From positions 61,007 through 125,006 of the forward strand of contig NZ_SNVV01000015.1 in assembly GCF_004361735.1 (NCBI RefSeq): a stretch of 64,000 bases of DNA. The letters are read 5' to 3'. Both the position numbers and the translations under genes were made by a program. The number at the start of each line of letters is the position of its first letter. The stretch's first letter is position 1. The stretch comes from Azoarcus indigens. Lineage in GTDB: Bacteria; Pseudomonadota; Gammaproteobacteria; Burkholderiales; Rhodocyclaceae. This document shows positions 34,898 to 44,112 of this stretch, in pieces. The notes below the pieces were generated by a model that saw nothing but the letters and a program-made list of their open reading frames with translations, made no database searches and was not told the DNA's origin.

Positions 34898-35461
34898 ATG
34901 GACATTCCGGTGAGGAACGAGGGCGGGGCGGGGGCGCAGGCGGCGCCGCGCTATCCGCTCAGCCTGCGCATCAATGGCCAGCCCTACGAGCTGGAGGTGG
35001 AGTCCTGGGTGACGCTGCTCGACCTGCTGCGCGAACGCCTGCATCTCACCGGCAGCAAGAAGGGCTGCGACCAGGGGCAGTGCGGCGCCTGTACGGTGCT
35101 GGTGGATGGCCGGCGCATCAACGCTTGCCTCAGCCTGGCGCTGATGCAGCAGGGGCGCGAGGTGCTCACCATCGAAGGGCTGGCGGAGGGTGCGCGCCTG
35201 CACCCGCTGCAGCGCGCCTTCGTCGCCCACGACGCGCTGCAGTGCGGCTACTGCACGCCGGGGCAGATCTGCTCGGCGGTGGGCTTGATGAACGAGGGCC
35301 AGGCCCGCTGCCGCGACGATCTGCGCGAGCTGATGAGCGGCAATGTGTGCCGCTGCGGCGCCTATCCGCAGATCGTGGATGCGGTGGAAGAGGTGATGTT
35401 CGGCAGCGCCGGCGCCGAGGAGCGCGACCGCCCGGTCATCGTCGGGACGGTGCCGGCATGA
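34898..35461 (+). CDS. Molybdenum aldehyde/xanthine dehydrogenase, 2Fe-2S subunit (PaoA/YagT-like)
   Basis: 187 residues from the ATG at 34898, preceded by GAGGAGGT. The plant-type ferredoxin cluster ligands are Cys57, 62, 65 and 77 (GCDQGQCGACTVLVDG). The second, helical 2Fe-2S domain has Cys116, 119, 151 and 153 (CGYCTPGQI and CRCGAY). It passes electrons between the molybdenum centre and FAD in the three-subunit enzyme. E. coli PaoA has a twin-arginine signal; this one does not, and the longer open frame lacks an RR motif, so a cytoplasmic enzyme is expected. It overlaps the FAD subunit gene by 4 bp (ATGA). Confidence 0.93.
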   Translation: MDIPVRNEGGAGAQAAPRYPLSLRINGQPYELEVESWVTLLDLLRERLHLTGSKKGCDQGQCGACTVLVDGRRINACLSLALMQQGREVLTIEGLAEGARLHPLQRAFVAHDALQCGYCTPGQICSAVGLMNEGQARCRDDLRELMSGNVCRCGAYPQIVDAVEEVMFGSAGAEERDRPVIVGTVPA

Positions 35462-36495
35462 CACCCTTCGCCTACCACCTCGCCCGCGACCCCGCCGACG
35501 CGCTCGCCGCCCTCACCGCGCCCGGCGGGAACACGCCCCTGGGGGCGGCCAGCTTCCTCGCCGGCGGTACCAACCTGCTGGACCTGATGAAGGAGAACGT
35601 CGCGCGGCCGATGCGGCTGGTGGATCTCAACCAGCTGGCGCTGGCACGCATAGAGGAAACGCCCGCCGGCGGGCTGCTGCTGGGCGCGCTGGCGCGCAAC
35701 GCCGACACCGCTTACCACCCGCTGGTGCGCAGCCGCTACCCGCTGCTCAGCGCTGCCATCCTGGCCGGCGCCTCGCCGCAGATACGCAATATGGCGAGCA
35801 ACGGCGGCAACCTGCTGCAGCGCACCCGCTGTTATTACTTCTACGACACCGGCACGCCCTGCAACAAGCGCAGCCCCGGCAGCGGCTGCGCGGCGCGGGG
35901 CGGCCTCACCCGGCTGCACGCCATCCTGGGCGCCAGCGAGCACTGCATCGCCACCCATCCCTCCGATATGTGCGTGGCGCTGGCCGCGCTGGAGGCGGTG
36001 GTGCACCTGCGCTCCGCGCGCGGCGAACGCCAGCTCGCCTTCGCCGACTTCCACCGCCTGCCGGGCGACACGCCGCAGCACGACAACACCATGGCGGCGG
36101 ACGAGCTCATCACCCACATCGAGCTGCCGCCGGCGCGCTACGCCGCCCACTCCGCCTACCTCAAGCTGCGCGACCGCGCCTCCTACGCCTTCGCCCTGGT
36201 GTCGGTGGCGGCGGCGCTGGCGCTGGACGAGGGCGGCCGCATCGTCTCCGCCCGCCTCGCCCTCGGCGGCGTCGCCCACAAGCCCTGGCGCCAGCCGGAA
36301 GCGGAAGCGGTGCTGGCGGGCAAGCCGCCGGAGGCGGCCCACTTCGCCGCCGCGGCGGCGGTGCTGCTGGCCGGCGCCCGTGGCGAGAGCGTGAATGACT
36401 TCAAGATTCCCATGGCGCGCCGGGCCATCGTGCGCGCCCTGGAAGTCGCCGCCGCCGGCACGCCCGGCCCGGCCTGCGGGGAGGAAGAACGGTGA
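35458..36495 (+). CDS. Molybdenum aldehyde/xanthine dehydrogenase, FAD subunit (PaoB/YagS-like)
   Basis: 345 residues. FAD-binding loops are FLAGGTNLLDLMKENVARP and SPQIRNMASNGGNLLQRTR. The insertion with four cysteines (RTRCYYF, TPCNKRSPGSGC, ASEHCIA) matches the extra 4Fe-4S cluster seen in PaoB-type and 4-hydroxybenzoyl-CoA-reductase-type FAD subunits. The C-terminal CO-dehydrogenase-flavoprotein domain follows (LKLRDRASYAFALVSVAAAL). It takes electrons from the 2Fe-2S subunit to an external acceptor. It is coupled to both neighbours through ATGA/GTGA overlaps, so the trio is made in equal amounts. Confidence 0.93.
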   Translation: MTPFAYHLARDPADALAALTAPGGNTPLGAASFLAGGTNLLDLMKENVARPMRLVDLNQLALARIEETPAGGLLLGALARNADTAYHPLVRSRYPLLSAAILAGASPQIRNMASNGGNLLQRTRCYYFYDTGTPCNKRSPGSGCAARGGLTRLHAILGASEHCIATHPSDMCVALAALEAVVHLRSARGERQLAFADFHRLPGDTPQHDNTMAADELITHIELPPARYAAHSAYLKLRDRASYAFALVSVAAALALDEGGRIVSARLALGGVAHKPWRQPEAEAVLAGKPPEAAHFAAAAAVLLAGARGESVNDFKIPMARRAIVRALEVAAAGTPGPACGEEER

Positions 36496-38804
36496 ACGAT
36501 CTGATCCAGGATTTGCAGTCGCCGGTAGCCGACGCCGGCACCGGCTTCGTCCGCGTCGGCATGCCGGTGTCGCGGGTGGATGGCCGCGCCAAGGTCACCG
36601 GCGAGGCGCGCTATGCCGCCGAACACCCGGCGCACGACCTCGCCTACGGCGTGGTGGTGGGCAGCACCATCGCCCGCGGCAGCATCGCCGGCTTCCGCCT
36701 GCGGGAGGCCCTGGCGGTGCCGGGGGTGGTGGAGATCATCACCCACGAGAATCGCCCGCGCATGCGCAGCTTCGACCTCTTCTACAAGGACATGACCGCC
36801 CCCGCCGGCGCCCCCTTCCGCCCGCTGTACGACGGCGAAATCCACTTCAGCGGCCAGCCGGTGGCGCTGGTGGTGGCGGAAACCTTCGAAGCGGCGCGCT
36901 ACGCCGCCTCGCTGGTGGCGGTGGACTACCTGCCGCAGCAGCATGAGACCAATCTGATGGCGCACCTGGCGCGCAGCCACAAGCCCAAGCCGCTGAAGGC
37001 CGGCTTCTCGCCACCGCCGGACGAGCGCGGCGACGCCGAGGCGGCGCTGCTGGCCGCGCCGGTGCGCATCGAGGCCGAGTACTACAGCGGCGTGGAGCAC
37101 CACAACCCGCTGGAGCTGTTCGCCTCCACCGTGATCCGCGGTGAAGACGGCCATCTCACCATCTACGACAAGACGCAGAGCTCGCAGAACAGCCGCTGGT
37201 ACGTCTCCCGGGTGTTCGGCCTGGGCAAGGACAAGGTCACCGTGCGCAACCCCTACGTCGGCGGCGCTTTCGGCTCGGGGCTGCGGCCGCAGTACCAGCT
37301 GCCGCTGGCGGTGATGGCGGCGCTGCAGCTGCGGCGCTCGGTGCGCGTGGTGCTCACCCGCCAGCAGATGTTCTCCCTCGGCCACCGCCCGGAAACCCTG
37401 CAGCGCATCAAGCTGGGCGCCGACCACGACGGCCGCCTGCGCGCCATCGTGCACGAAGCGGTCGCCGAAACCTCGCGCTACGAGGACTACGTCGAGGTGG
37501 TGGTGAACTGGTCCGGCCAGCTCTACGCCTGCGACAACGTCAAGCTCCTCTACCGGCTGGTGGCGCTGGACCAGTCCAGCCCGATGGACATGCGCGCCCC
37601 CGGCGCCGCCCACGGCGTGCACGCGCTGGAGGTGGCGATGGACGAACTCGCCTGGGCGCTGCGCCTGGACCCGCTGGAACTGCGGCTGCGCAACTATGCC
37701 GAGCAGGACCAGATGAAGGGGTTGCCCTTCTCCAGCAAGGCCCTGCGCGACTGCTACGAGCAGGGCGCCCGCCGCTTCGGCTGGGCGCGCCGGCCGCTGG
37801 CGCCGCGCAGCATGCGCGCAGGCAGCGAGCTGGTCGGCTGGGGCATGGCCACCGGCACCTGGGACGCCATGCAGATGTTCGCCCGCGCCGGCGCGGTGCT
37901 GCATGCGGACGGCCGGCTGGTGGTCAGCAGCGCCGCCACCGACATCGGCACTGGCACCTACACCGCGATGTGCACCCTGGCCGCCGATGCCCTCGGCCTG
38001 CGGCTGGAGCAGGTGATGTTCCAGCTCGGCGACTCCACCCTGCCGGTGGCGCCGATAGAGGGCGGCTCTTCCCACGTCGCCACCGTGGGTTCGGCCGTGG
38101 CCGGCGTCTGCGAAAAGCTGCGGAAGCGGCTGTTCCGTATGGCGCGGCGGCTGGATAACTCGCCCTTCGCCAAGGCCCGCTTCGACGAGGTCGAGTTCGC
38201 CGGCGGCGGCCTGCGCCTGCGCCGCCAGCCCAGCGTGGCGATGAGCGTGGAAGAGGTGATGGCCGCCGCCGGCGAGGCCCGCCTCGAAGAGAAGTACCTC
38301 ATGCTGCCCAAGGTGCTGAAACAGAAGCAGTACCTGCGCGCCACCCATTCGGCGGTGTTCTGCGAGGTGAGGGTGGACGAGGCCTTCGGCACCGTGCGGG
38401 TGACGCGGGTGGTGAGCGCGGTGGCCGCCGGCCGCATCATCAGCGCCAAGACAGCGCGCAGCCAGGTCAGCGGCGCGGTGGTGTGGGGCATCAGCCAGGC
38501 GCTGCACGAGGAAACTCACGCCGACCATCGCCTGGGCCGCTTCATGAACCACAACCTGGCCGAGTACCACGTGACGGTGAACGCCGACGTGGGCGACATC
38601 GACGTCATCTTCGTCGACGAGGACGACCGCATCGTCAGCGCCATCGGCGCCAAGGGCGTGGGCGAGATCGGCATCGTCGGCGTCGCCGCCGCGGTGTGCA
38701 ACGCCATCTTCCACGCTACCGGCCGGCGGGTGCGCAGCACGCCGATGACGCCAGAGAAGGTGATGGCGCCGGAGGGCGATGTAAGCGTTTCGGCCGCGCT
38801 GTAA
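36492..38804 (+). CDS. Molybdenum aldehyde/xanthine dehydrogenase, molybdopterin-binding subunit (PaoC/YagR-like)
   Basis: 770 residues, with a GTG start overlapping the FAD subunit stop. The N-terminal SRVDGRAKVTGEARYAAE and the YVGGAFGSGLRPQ loop bind the cofactor. MDMRAPGAAHGVHALEVAMDE is the molybdopterin/arginine segment. The catalytic base is the glutamate of GAKGVGEIG near residue 725, which abstracts the hydroxyl proton on molybdenum. The family hydroxylates aldehydes or N-heterocycles; similarity to YagR suggests aromatic or aliphatic aldehydes, but the substrate cannot be fixed. No PaoD-type chaperone (MCD insertion) gene follows, so it must be supplied elsewhere. Confidence 0.93.
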   Translation: MNDLIQDLQSPVADAGTGFVRVGMPVSRVDGRAKVTGEARYAAEHPAHDLAYGVVVGSTIARGSIAGFRLREALAVPGVVEIITHENRPRMRSFDLFYKDMTAPAGAPFRPLYDGEIHFSGQPVALVVAETFEAARYAASLVAVDYLPQQHETNLMAHLARSHKPKPLKAGFSPPPDERGDAEAALLAAPVRIEAEYYSGVEHHNPLELFASTVIRGEDGHLTIYDKTQSSQNSRWYVSRVFGLGKDKVTVRNPYVGGAFGSGLRPQYQLPLAVMAALQLRRSVRVVLTRQQMFSLGHRPETLQRIKLGADHDGRLRAIVHEAVAETSRYEDYVEVVVNWSGQLYACDNVKLLYRLVALDQSSPMDMRAPGAAHGVHALEVAMDELAWALRLDPLELRLRNYAEQDQMKGLPFSSKALRDCYEQGARRFGWARRPLAPRSMRAGSELVGWGMATGTWDAMQMFARAGAVLHADGRLVVSSAATDIGTGTYTAMCTLAADALGLRLEQVMFQLGDSTLPVAPIEGGSSHVATVGSAVAGVCEKLRKRLFRMARRLDNSPFAKARFDEVEFAGGGLRLRRQPSVAMSVEEVMAAAGEARLEEKYLMLPKVLKQKQYLRATHSAVFCEVRVDEAFGTVRVTRVVSAVAAGRIISAKTARSQVSGAVVWGISQALHEETHADHRLGRFMNHNLAEYHVTVNADVGDIDVIFVDEDDRIVSAIGAKGVGEIGIVGVAAAVCNAIFHATGRRVRSTPMTPEKVMAPEGDVSVSAAL

Positions 38805-38942
38805 TTCTTTCCGCCAGCCGGCGCCGCCCTCGGGCGGCCGGCGGTGCGGTGCAGCATCGTGACGGGCGCGGAGGTGGAACCCAGGGCGGGAACCGGCTTT
38901 GCACCGCATCCGGGGCAGAGCGTTTCCAACAGGAGATCCGCC

Positions 38943-39674
38943 ATGTCCATGCAGCAGATGCCCCACGGCCAGCAGCGCCCCGCCCGCCGGCGCGGCGACC
39001 GTCCCCACTCCGGCAACGCCGCCGCCTTCAGCCCGCAGGAAGGCGGCGAGCGGGTGGCGCAGGCCTATGCAGATCTGGAGACGCCGGCCATCGTCGCCTT
39101 CCACGACCGCTACCTGGGCGGGGCCGATGGCAGCGCCGCCGTCCCGGAGCACGCCGGCCCCTGGTGGCGCTGGATCGCCGAGAACCATCGCTGCAACACC
39201 GCGCTGTGGAAGGAGGAGGACAAGGCGCGGCGCACCGACGTGGCGGATGCGGAGATCGTGAGTTGCAAGCGCAACATCGACCGCTACAACCAGTGCCGCA
39301 ACGATGCGGTGGAAGCCCTGGACCAGACCCTGCTGGCGGCGCTGGGCCCGGCCGCCGAGGTGCCGGACGTGCGCCTCTCCAGCGAGACCGCCGGCGCCAT
39401 CATCGACCGCCTCTCCATCCTCGCCTTGAAAATCCACCACATGCGGCTGCAGGCCGCGCGCGAGGAGGCGGGCGCGGCCCACATGGCACGTTGCCGGGCC
39501 AAGCTGGAGGTGCTGATCGAACAGCGCGGCGACCTCGCCAACTGCCTGGACCGCCTGCTGTGGGAGGCCCGCTGCGGCACCGCCCGCTTCAAGCTCTACC
39601 GCCAGTTCAAGATGTACAACGACCCGGCGCTGAACCCGGAGTTGTACGGGCGGGCAGGCGGCGGGCCGGGCTAG
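38943..39674 (+). CDS. DUF4254 protein
   Basis: 243 residues from the ATG at 38943, preceded by AGGAG. The DUF4254 core runs from about residue 45 to 215: TPAIVAFHDRYLG, GPWWRWIAENHRCNTALWKEED, EIVSCKRNIDRYNQCRNDAVEALDQ in outline, SSETAGAIIDRLSILALKIHHMRLQ and CLDRLLWEARCGTARFKLYRQFKMYNDP. It is all helical and has no known catalytic motif. Family function is unknown, but it repeatedly lies beside glycosyltransferases. A paralogue is fused to a GT2 domain 20 kb downstream. The N-terminal 40 residues are low-complexity and basic. It is convergent with a GT9 gene. Confidence 0.85.
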   Translation: MSMQQMPHGQQRPARRRGDRPHSGNAAAFSPQEGGERVAQAYADLETPAIVAFHDRYLGGADGSAAVPEHAGPWWRWIAENHRCNTALWKEEDKARRTDVADAEIVSCKRNIDRYNQCRNDAVEALDQTLLAALGPAAEVPDVRLSSETAGAIIDRLSILALKIHHMRLQAAREEAGAAHMARCRAKLEVLIEQRGDLANCLDRLLWEARCGTARFKLYRQFKMYNDPALNPELYGRAGGGPG

Positions 39675-39773
39675 GGCGCGGCGCAGCGGCGGCCTGCCTT
39701 GTCATCCGCCGCTGCGGAAAGGCAAGGGGGCCGGGCGGAACCATCCTCTGGCCGGCGCACGGCTGGGGCGGCT

Positions 39774-40808
39774 TCAGCGCCATCCGGCCGACGGCGGCTT
39801 TGCCAGCAGCGCCCGCGCTTCCCGCAGCACCTCCGCCAGGCCGTCGTCGGCGTGATGGCCGGGCGGGGCCCAGACCGGGCGGTGGAGATCGCGGTCCAGC
39901 GCCGCCCAGCGCTCCGGCGCCGAGGCGCGGAAGAGGGTGACGCTGGGGAGGCGCAAGGCGGCGCACAGGTGGGCGACGCCGGTGTCGTTGCACACCACCA
40001 GCCGGGCGCCGGCCAGCAGCGCGGCCAGGGCGCCGGCGCTGATCGGGGCGGCGGCGTTGCGCGCCGGTGTCTGCAGTCCGCGCTGCACTTCGGCGGCGAG
40101 CCCGGCCTCGGCCTCCGAGCCGGTGATGACCAGGGGCAGGCCGGTGGCCGCCTGCAGCGCATTACCGACGGCGGCGAAGCACCCCGCCGGCCAGCGCCGC
40201 GCCGCCGAGCGGGCGCCAGGATGCAGGCAGAGGTAGCCGCCGGCCTCCAGCCCGGCAGCCAGCCCGCTGCGCGCCAGTTCCTCCTTCTCCGCCGCCAGCA
40301 AGGGGTACTCCAGGTGTTCGCCCTGGCGGGGCGCTCCGAGGAAATCGGTGAGCGCCAGCAAGCGCCGCAACTCGTGGCCCTGCGCCGGGTAGGGCAGAAA
40401 AGCGCCCTCTGCCGCGGCCGCCTCCCCGGGCGAGAAACCGGCGTTGCGGCCGGCATCGAACAGCGCCACCAATGGATTGCTCAAGCGCCCGTCGCCATGC
40501 AGCTGGATGGCGAGGTCGAAGCGGCGCGCCTGCAGCTCGGCAAGAAAGCCCGGAATGGCGGCGATGTCCGGCGTCTGCTCCGGCAAGCCCGGAAAGCCGG
40601 GGAAGGGAATGAAGTCGTCCAGATAGCGGGGGTAGCGCGCGGCGAAAGCCCGCATCCAGGGCAGGCCGACCAGGCTGATGCGCGCATCCCCGCAGGCCGC
40701 CCGCAAGGCCCGCAGCGCCGGCACCGCGCACAACATGTCGCCCAGTTGCAGGGCGCGGAAGACGAGGATGTTGCGCGGGCAGTGGCGCTGCAGCAGCGGG
40801 GTTTCCAT
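39774..40808 (-). CDS. Glycosyltransferase family 9 (heptosyltransferase-like)
   Basis: 344 residues from the ATG at 40808, supported by AGGAGAAC upstream. It has the two Rossmann-like halves of GT-B GT9 enzymes: ILVFRALQLGDMLCAVPALRAL at the start, LAIQLHGDGRLSNPLVALF in the middle, GYLCLHPGARSAARRWPAGCFAAV at the nucleotide-binding half and VVCNDTGVAHLCAALRLPSVTLF near the end. GT9 members move heptose or related sugars from ADP-heptose. The transferred sugar is not determined. A terminator and repeats separate it from the larger minus-strand operon upstream. Confidence 0.9.
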   Translation of the reverse strand: METPLLQRHCPRNILVFRALQLGDMLCAVPALRALRAACGDARISLVGLPWMRAFAARYPRYLDDFIPFPGFPGLPEQTPDIAAIPGFLAELQARRFDLAIQLHGDGRLSNPLVALFDAGRNAGFSPGEAAAAEGAFLPYPAQGHELRRLLALTDFLGAPRQGEHLEYPLLAAEKEELARSGLAAGLEAGGYLCLHPGARSAARRWPAGCFAAVGNALQAATGLPLVITGSEAEAGLAAEVQRGLQTPARNAAAPISAGALAALLAGARLVVCNDTGVAHLCAALRLPSVTLFRASAPERWAALDRDLHRPVWAPPGHHADDGLAEVLREARALLAKPPSAGWR

Positions 40809-40869
40809 CGGCTGTTCTCCTGTTGAACCTTGAGGCCGGCGTTGCATATCGTTCAAGCGGATCGTCCGC

Positions 40870-41105
40870 GCAGGGACGGTCGTTTTTCCGCCCCGGGCGG
40901 GGAGAGGCGGCGCCCTTAAGGGCGTTTACGCTTGTACTGGCGCAGCGGCCCCTCCTCGGGCCGCGAGGGGAGAGGGGTGAAAAACGCCGGGCCTCGGCGT
41001 TTCAGCCGCGCGGCGGCCTGCCTTTCTCCCTCCTCCCTTGCGGGGGGGCGGGGAGAGGGGGCGCCCCGAGGGGGCGGCTTGTCGCCCAGCTTGCGGCCGA
41101 CCCCC
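40870..41105. repeat. GC-rich inverted-repeat region between GT9 gene and UDP-xylose synthase
   Basis: Several short palindromic blocks occur in tandem: CCGCCCCGGGCGGGG at about 40891, CCCCTC...GAGGGG at 40949-40971, and CTCCCTCCTCCCTTGCGGGGG...GGGGAGAGGGG at 41026-41060. The last type (CTCCCTCC-CTTxGCGGGGGAGG-GGGAGAGGG) recurs near the right end of the window. The pattern resembles dispersed intergenic repeats of high-GC proteobacteria. Confidence 0.6.
40980..41002 (-). terminator. Rho-independent terminator of the second glycan operon
   Basis: On the minus strand the stem AAACGCCG / CGGCGTTT with loop AGGCC ends in a T-run (plus A-run at 40980-40984), about 100 bp after the UDP-xylose synthase stop. 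Confidence 0.75.
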
Positions 41106-42055
<950 letters not shown>

Positions 42056-42056
<1 letters not shown>

Positions 42057-43045
42057 CAGCCTGTCACCTCCGCGAAAACCTCCTGCCAGTCGGCGACGAA
42101 GCGCTGGATGTTGAAGCGCTCCTGCGCGCTGCGGCGGGCCTGGGCGCCCAGGCGGGCGGCTTCGGCCGGGTCAGCCAGCAACTGGCGCATGGCCTCCACC
42201 AGCCGGGCGGGGTCGGTGTCGACGTAGCCCTCGTGGCCGTTGCGCACCACGGTCACCAGCTCGGTGGTGGCGAGGCCGACCACCGGCAGCCCCACCATCA
42301 TGGCTTCGATGGCCGCCAGCCCCAGGCTGGTCCAGCGCACCGGGTGGAAGTAGAAGCGGTAGTGGGCGAGGAAGGCGGGCAACTGCGGATTGGGCACCTC
42401 GCCCAGGCCGCCGCAGCTCTCCGCGTCCATGCCCACCAGGTCCAGCGCCACCTGGTCGCGGGCCTGCAGGAATACGTCCGCGCCCAGGCGGCGGCCGCGG
42501 CGCGAAAGCTTGTTCACCACCGCGATGCCGCGCGCCAGCTCGCCGCTCCAGCGCACCTCCGGCGGCACCACCACGCCGTGCTCCACCACCCGTACCGGGC
42601 TGCGGCCGTTATCCCACATCAGGGCGTTGAAGGGGGTGACGTGCACCAGCAGCGTCTCCGGGTCGTCCACCGGATGCGGCGTGTCGGTGGGGTGGCGCTG
42701 CGGCGTGTCGTGCTCCAGGAAGATGCGCGGCAGGCGGCGCTGCGCCGGGCTGAGCAGATCGTACTGGTCTTCCAGGTAGTGGCGGGCGGACTGGAACAGG
42801 ATGCAGTCGAAGGCGGTGTCGCGCAGTTGGTCCACCGGCACTTCCACCATGTTGTCGCCCCACGGCAGGGCGCCGGCACGGCCGCTGTAACCGGGGGAGC
42901 GCGCCGCATCCACCGGCAGCAGGAAGGTGTGCGGCACATGGCCGAGGTAGTAGAGGTAGTTGCCGTGCACATGCCAGGTGAGGATGCGCAGCGGCCGCCG
43001 CCTGCTGCCGCGCGGGCTGGAGTGCTGGCTTGGGGGAGGAAGCAT
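42056..43045 (-). CDS. Glycosyltransferase family 4-like
   Basis: 329 residues from the ATG at 43045, with AAGGAG nine bases upstream. The N-terminal half is unusual for GT4: [22 protein letters not shown] and [19 protein letters not shown]. The C-terminal GT-B half has the donor-site pattern [32 protein letters not shown]. It should add one sugar, perhaps from UDP-xylose made by its neighbour (inference). The tryptophan/histidine-rich N-terminus resembles several unannotated surface-glycan transferases. It sits between a GT2 gene and UDP-xylose synthase. Confidence 0.85.
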
Positions 43046-43113
43046 GCCTCGGTCTCCTTGTCTCTTGTTATGTCGCCGGCGGGTGCCGGCCTGCACGGAT
43101 GCGCAAAGCGCCG

Positions 43114-44112
43114 TCAGGCGAAGGGCACCCGGTAGCGCAGCGCGCCGGCCAGCCGCCAGAACACCGCGACGATGGGGATGACCAGGGAGCTGGCGACGAT
43201 GTCGGCCACGTTGCTCCAGGTACGCGAGGTGCCGCGCAGCCGGCGCAGCATGAGGCGCAGGGTGAGCAGCAGCCAGGCGGCGCCGGCGATGCCGGCGGCG
43301 AGGCGGGCGCCGGCGAGCAGGCAGAGCAGCGCCGCCAGCGCGGCGAGCACCGTCAGGTAGTAGCCCAGCGGCGGCCAGCGGGCGATCTTCTCGCGGTAGA
43401 GCCGGCGGTGTTTCTTGAACAGCAGGGCGTCGAACAGCAGGTTGCGGTGCTGGCGTATGGAGGTGCCCGGCGGCGAGCGCCTGGCCGGGTGGATGACGAT
43501 GGCGGCGGGCGCATGCACCACCAGGCCGCGGGCTTCGAGCAGGGTGAAGTAGAGGTCGGAGTCTTCCCGCCAGGGCCGCTCGAAGCGCTCGTCGAAGCCG
43601 CCTATGGCGGCCAGGGCGTCGCGGCGGACGAAGCAGTTGGCGGTGACGAAGCCGGCGCCCTGCAGGCCGGCGGTGTTGCGCTCGGAGTCGGTGGGCGCCT
43701 CCGGCAGCGGCACGATGACGTCGCCCCAGGCGGCGGTGACGCCGGTGCGCATCGCCCGCAGGCCCTCGCGCAGCCAGTCGTGCGCCGGCAGGGTGTCGTC
43801 GTCGGTGAAGGCGATCACCGGCGCCTGCGCCGCCTGCCAGCCGGCATTGCGGGCGGCGGCCGGGCCGCGGCGGCCGGCCGGCGGCTGCAGGCAGCGCACC
43901 TCCACCTGGCTGCGGCTGCGGCGCAGCCAGCCTTGCACTGCGCCTGCCAGCCGCGGCGAGCGGCCGTCATCCACGATGATGACCTCCATGCGGCCGGGCA
44001 CGCCTTCCTGGGTCAGCAGGGCGTGCAGGCAGCGCTGCAGCTGGCGCGGCCGCCGGCAGGTGGGCACCACCACCGATACCACCAGCGCAGTGCCCGGCTG
44101 CAGTGGCCTCAT
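43114..44112 (-). CDS. Glycosyltransferase family 2, membrane-anchored
   Basis: 332 residues from the ATG at 44112 (ATGA overlap with the carbamoyltransferase stop). The GT-A domain occupies 1-230: VSVVVPTCRRPRQLQRCL, EVIIVDDGRSP, APVIAFTDDDTLPAHDW with the DxD metal site, and GFDERFERPWREDSDLYFTLLE. From about residue 255 two or three hydrophobic helices (GYYLTVLAALAALLCLLAGARLA and a VASSLVIPIVAVF segment) anchor it to the inner membrane. Transfer onto a lipid-linked glycan on the cytoplasmic face is the likely role. The sugar is unknown. Confidence 0.88.
   Translation of the reverse strand: MRPLQPGTALVVSVVVPTCRRPRQLQRCLHALLTQEGVPGRMEVIIVDDGRSPRLAGAVQGWLRRSRSQVEVRCLQPPAGRRGPAAARNAGWQAAQAPVIAFTDDDTLPAHDWLREGLRAMRTGVTAAWGDVIVPLPEAPTDSERNTAGLQGAGFVTANCFVRRDALAAIGGFDERFERPWREDSDLYFTLLEARGLVVHAPAAIVIHPARRSPPGTSIRQHRNLLFDALLFKKHRRLYREKIARWPPLGYYLTVLAALAALLCLLAGARLAAGIAGAAWLLLTLRLMLRRLRGTSRTWSNVADIVASSLVIPIVAVFWRLAGALRYRVPFA

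Noticed and set aside
36183..39482. A 1099-codon open frame on the minus strand across the dehydrogenase genes
   Set aside because: Its translation is Arg/Gly/Ala/His-rich with no domain motif, and it is antisense to three clear enzyme subunits; long antisense frames are normal in GC-rich DNA.
40870..41105. Small RNA gene in the repeat-rich gap
   Set aside because: The hairpins are explained by a terminator and by repeated palindromic blocks; no promoter or conserved RNA was visible.
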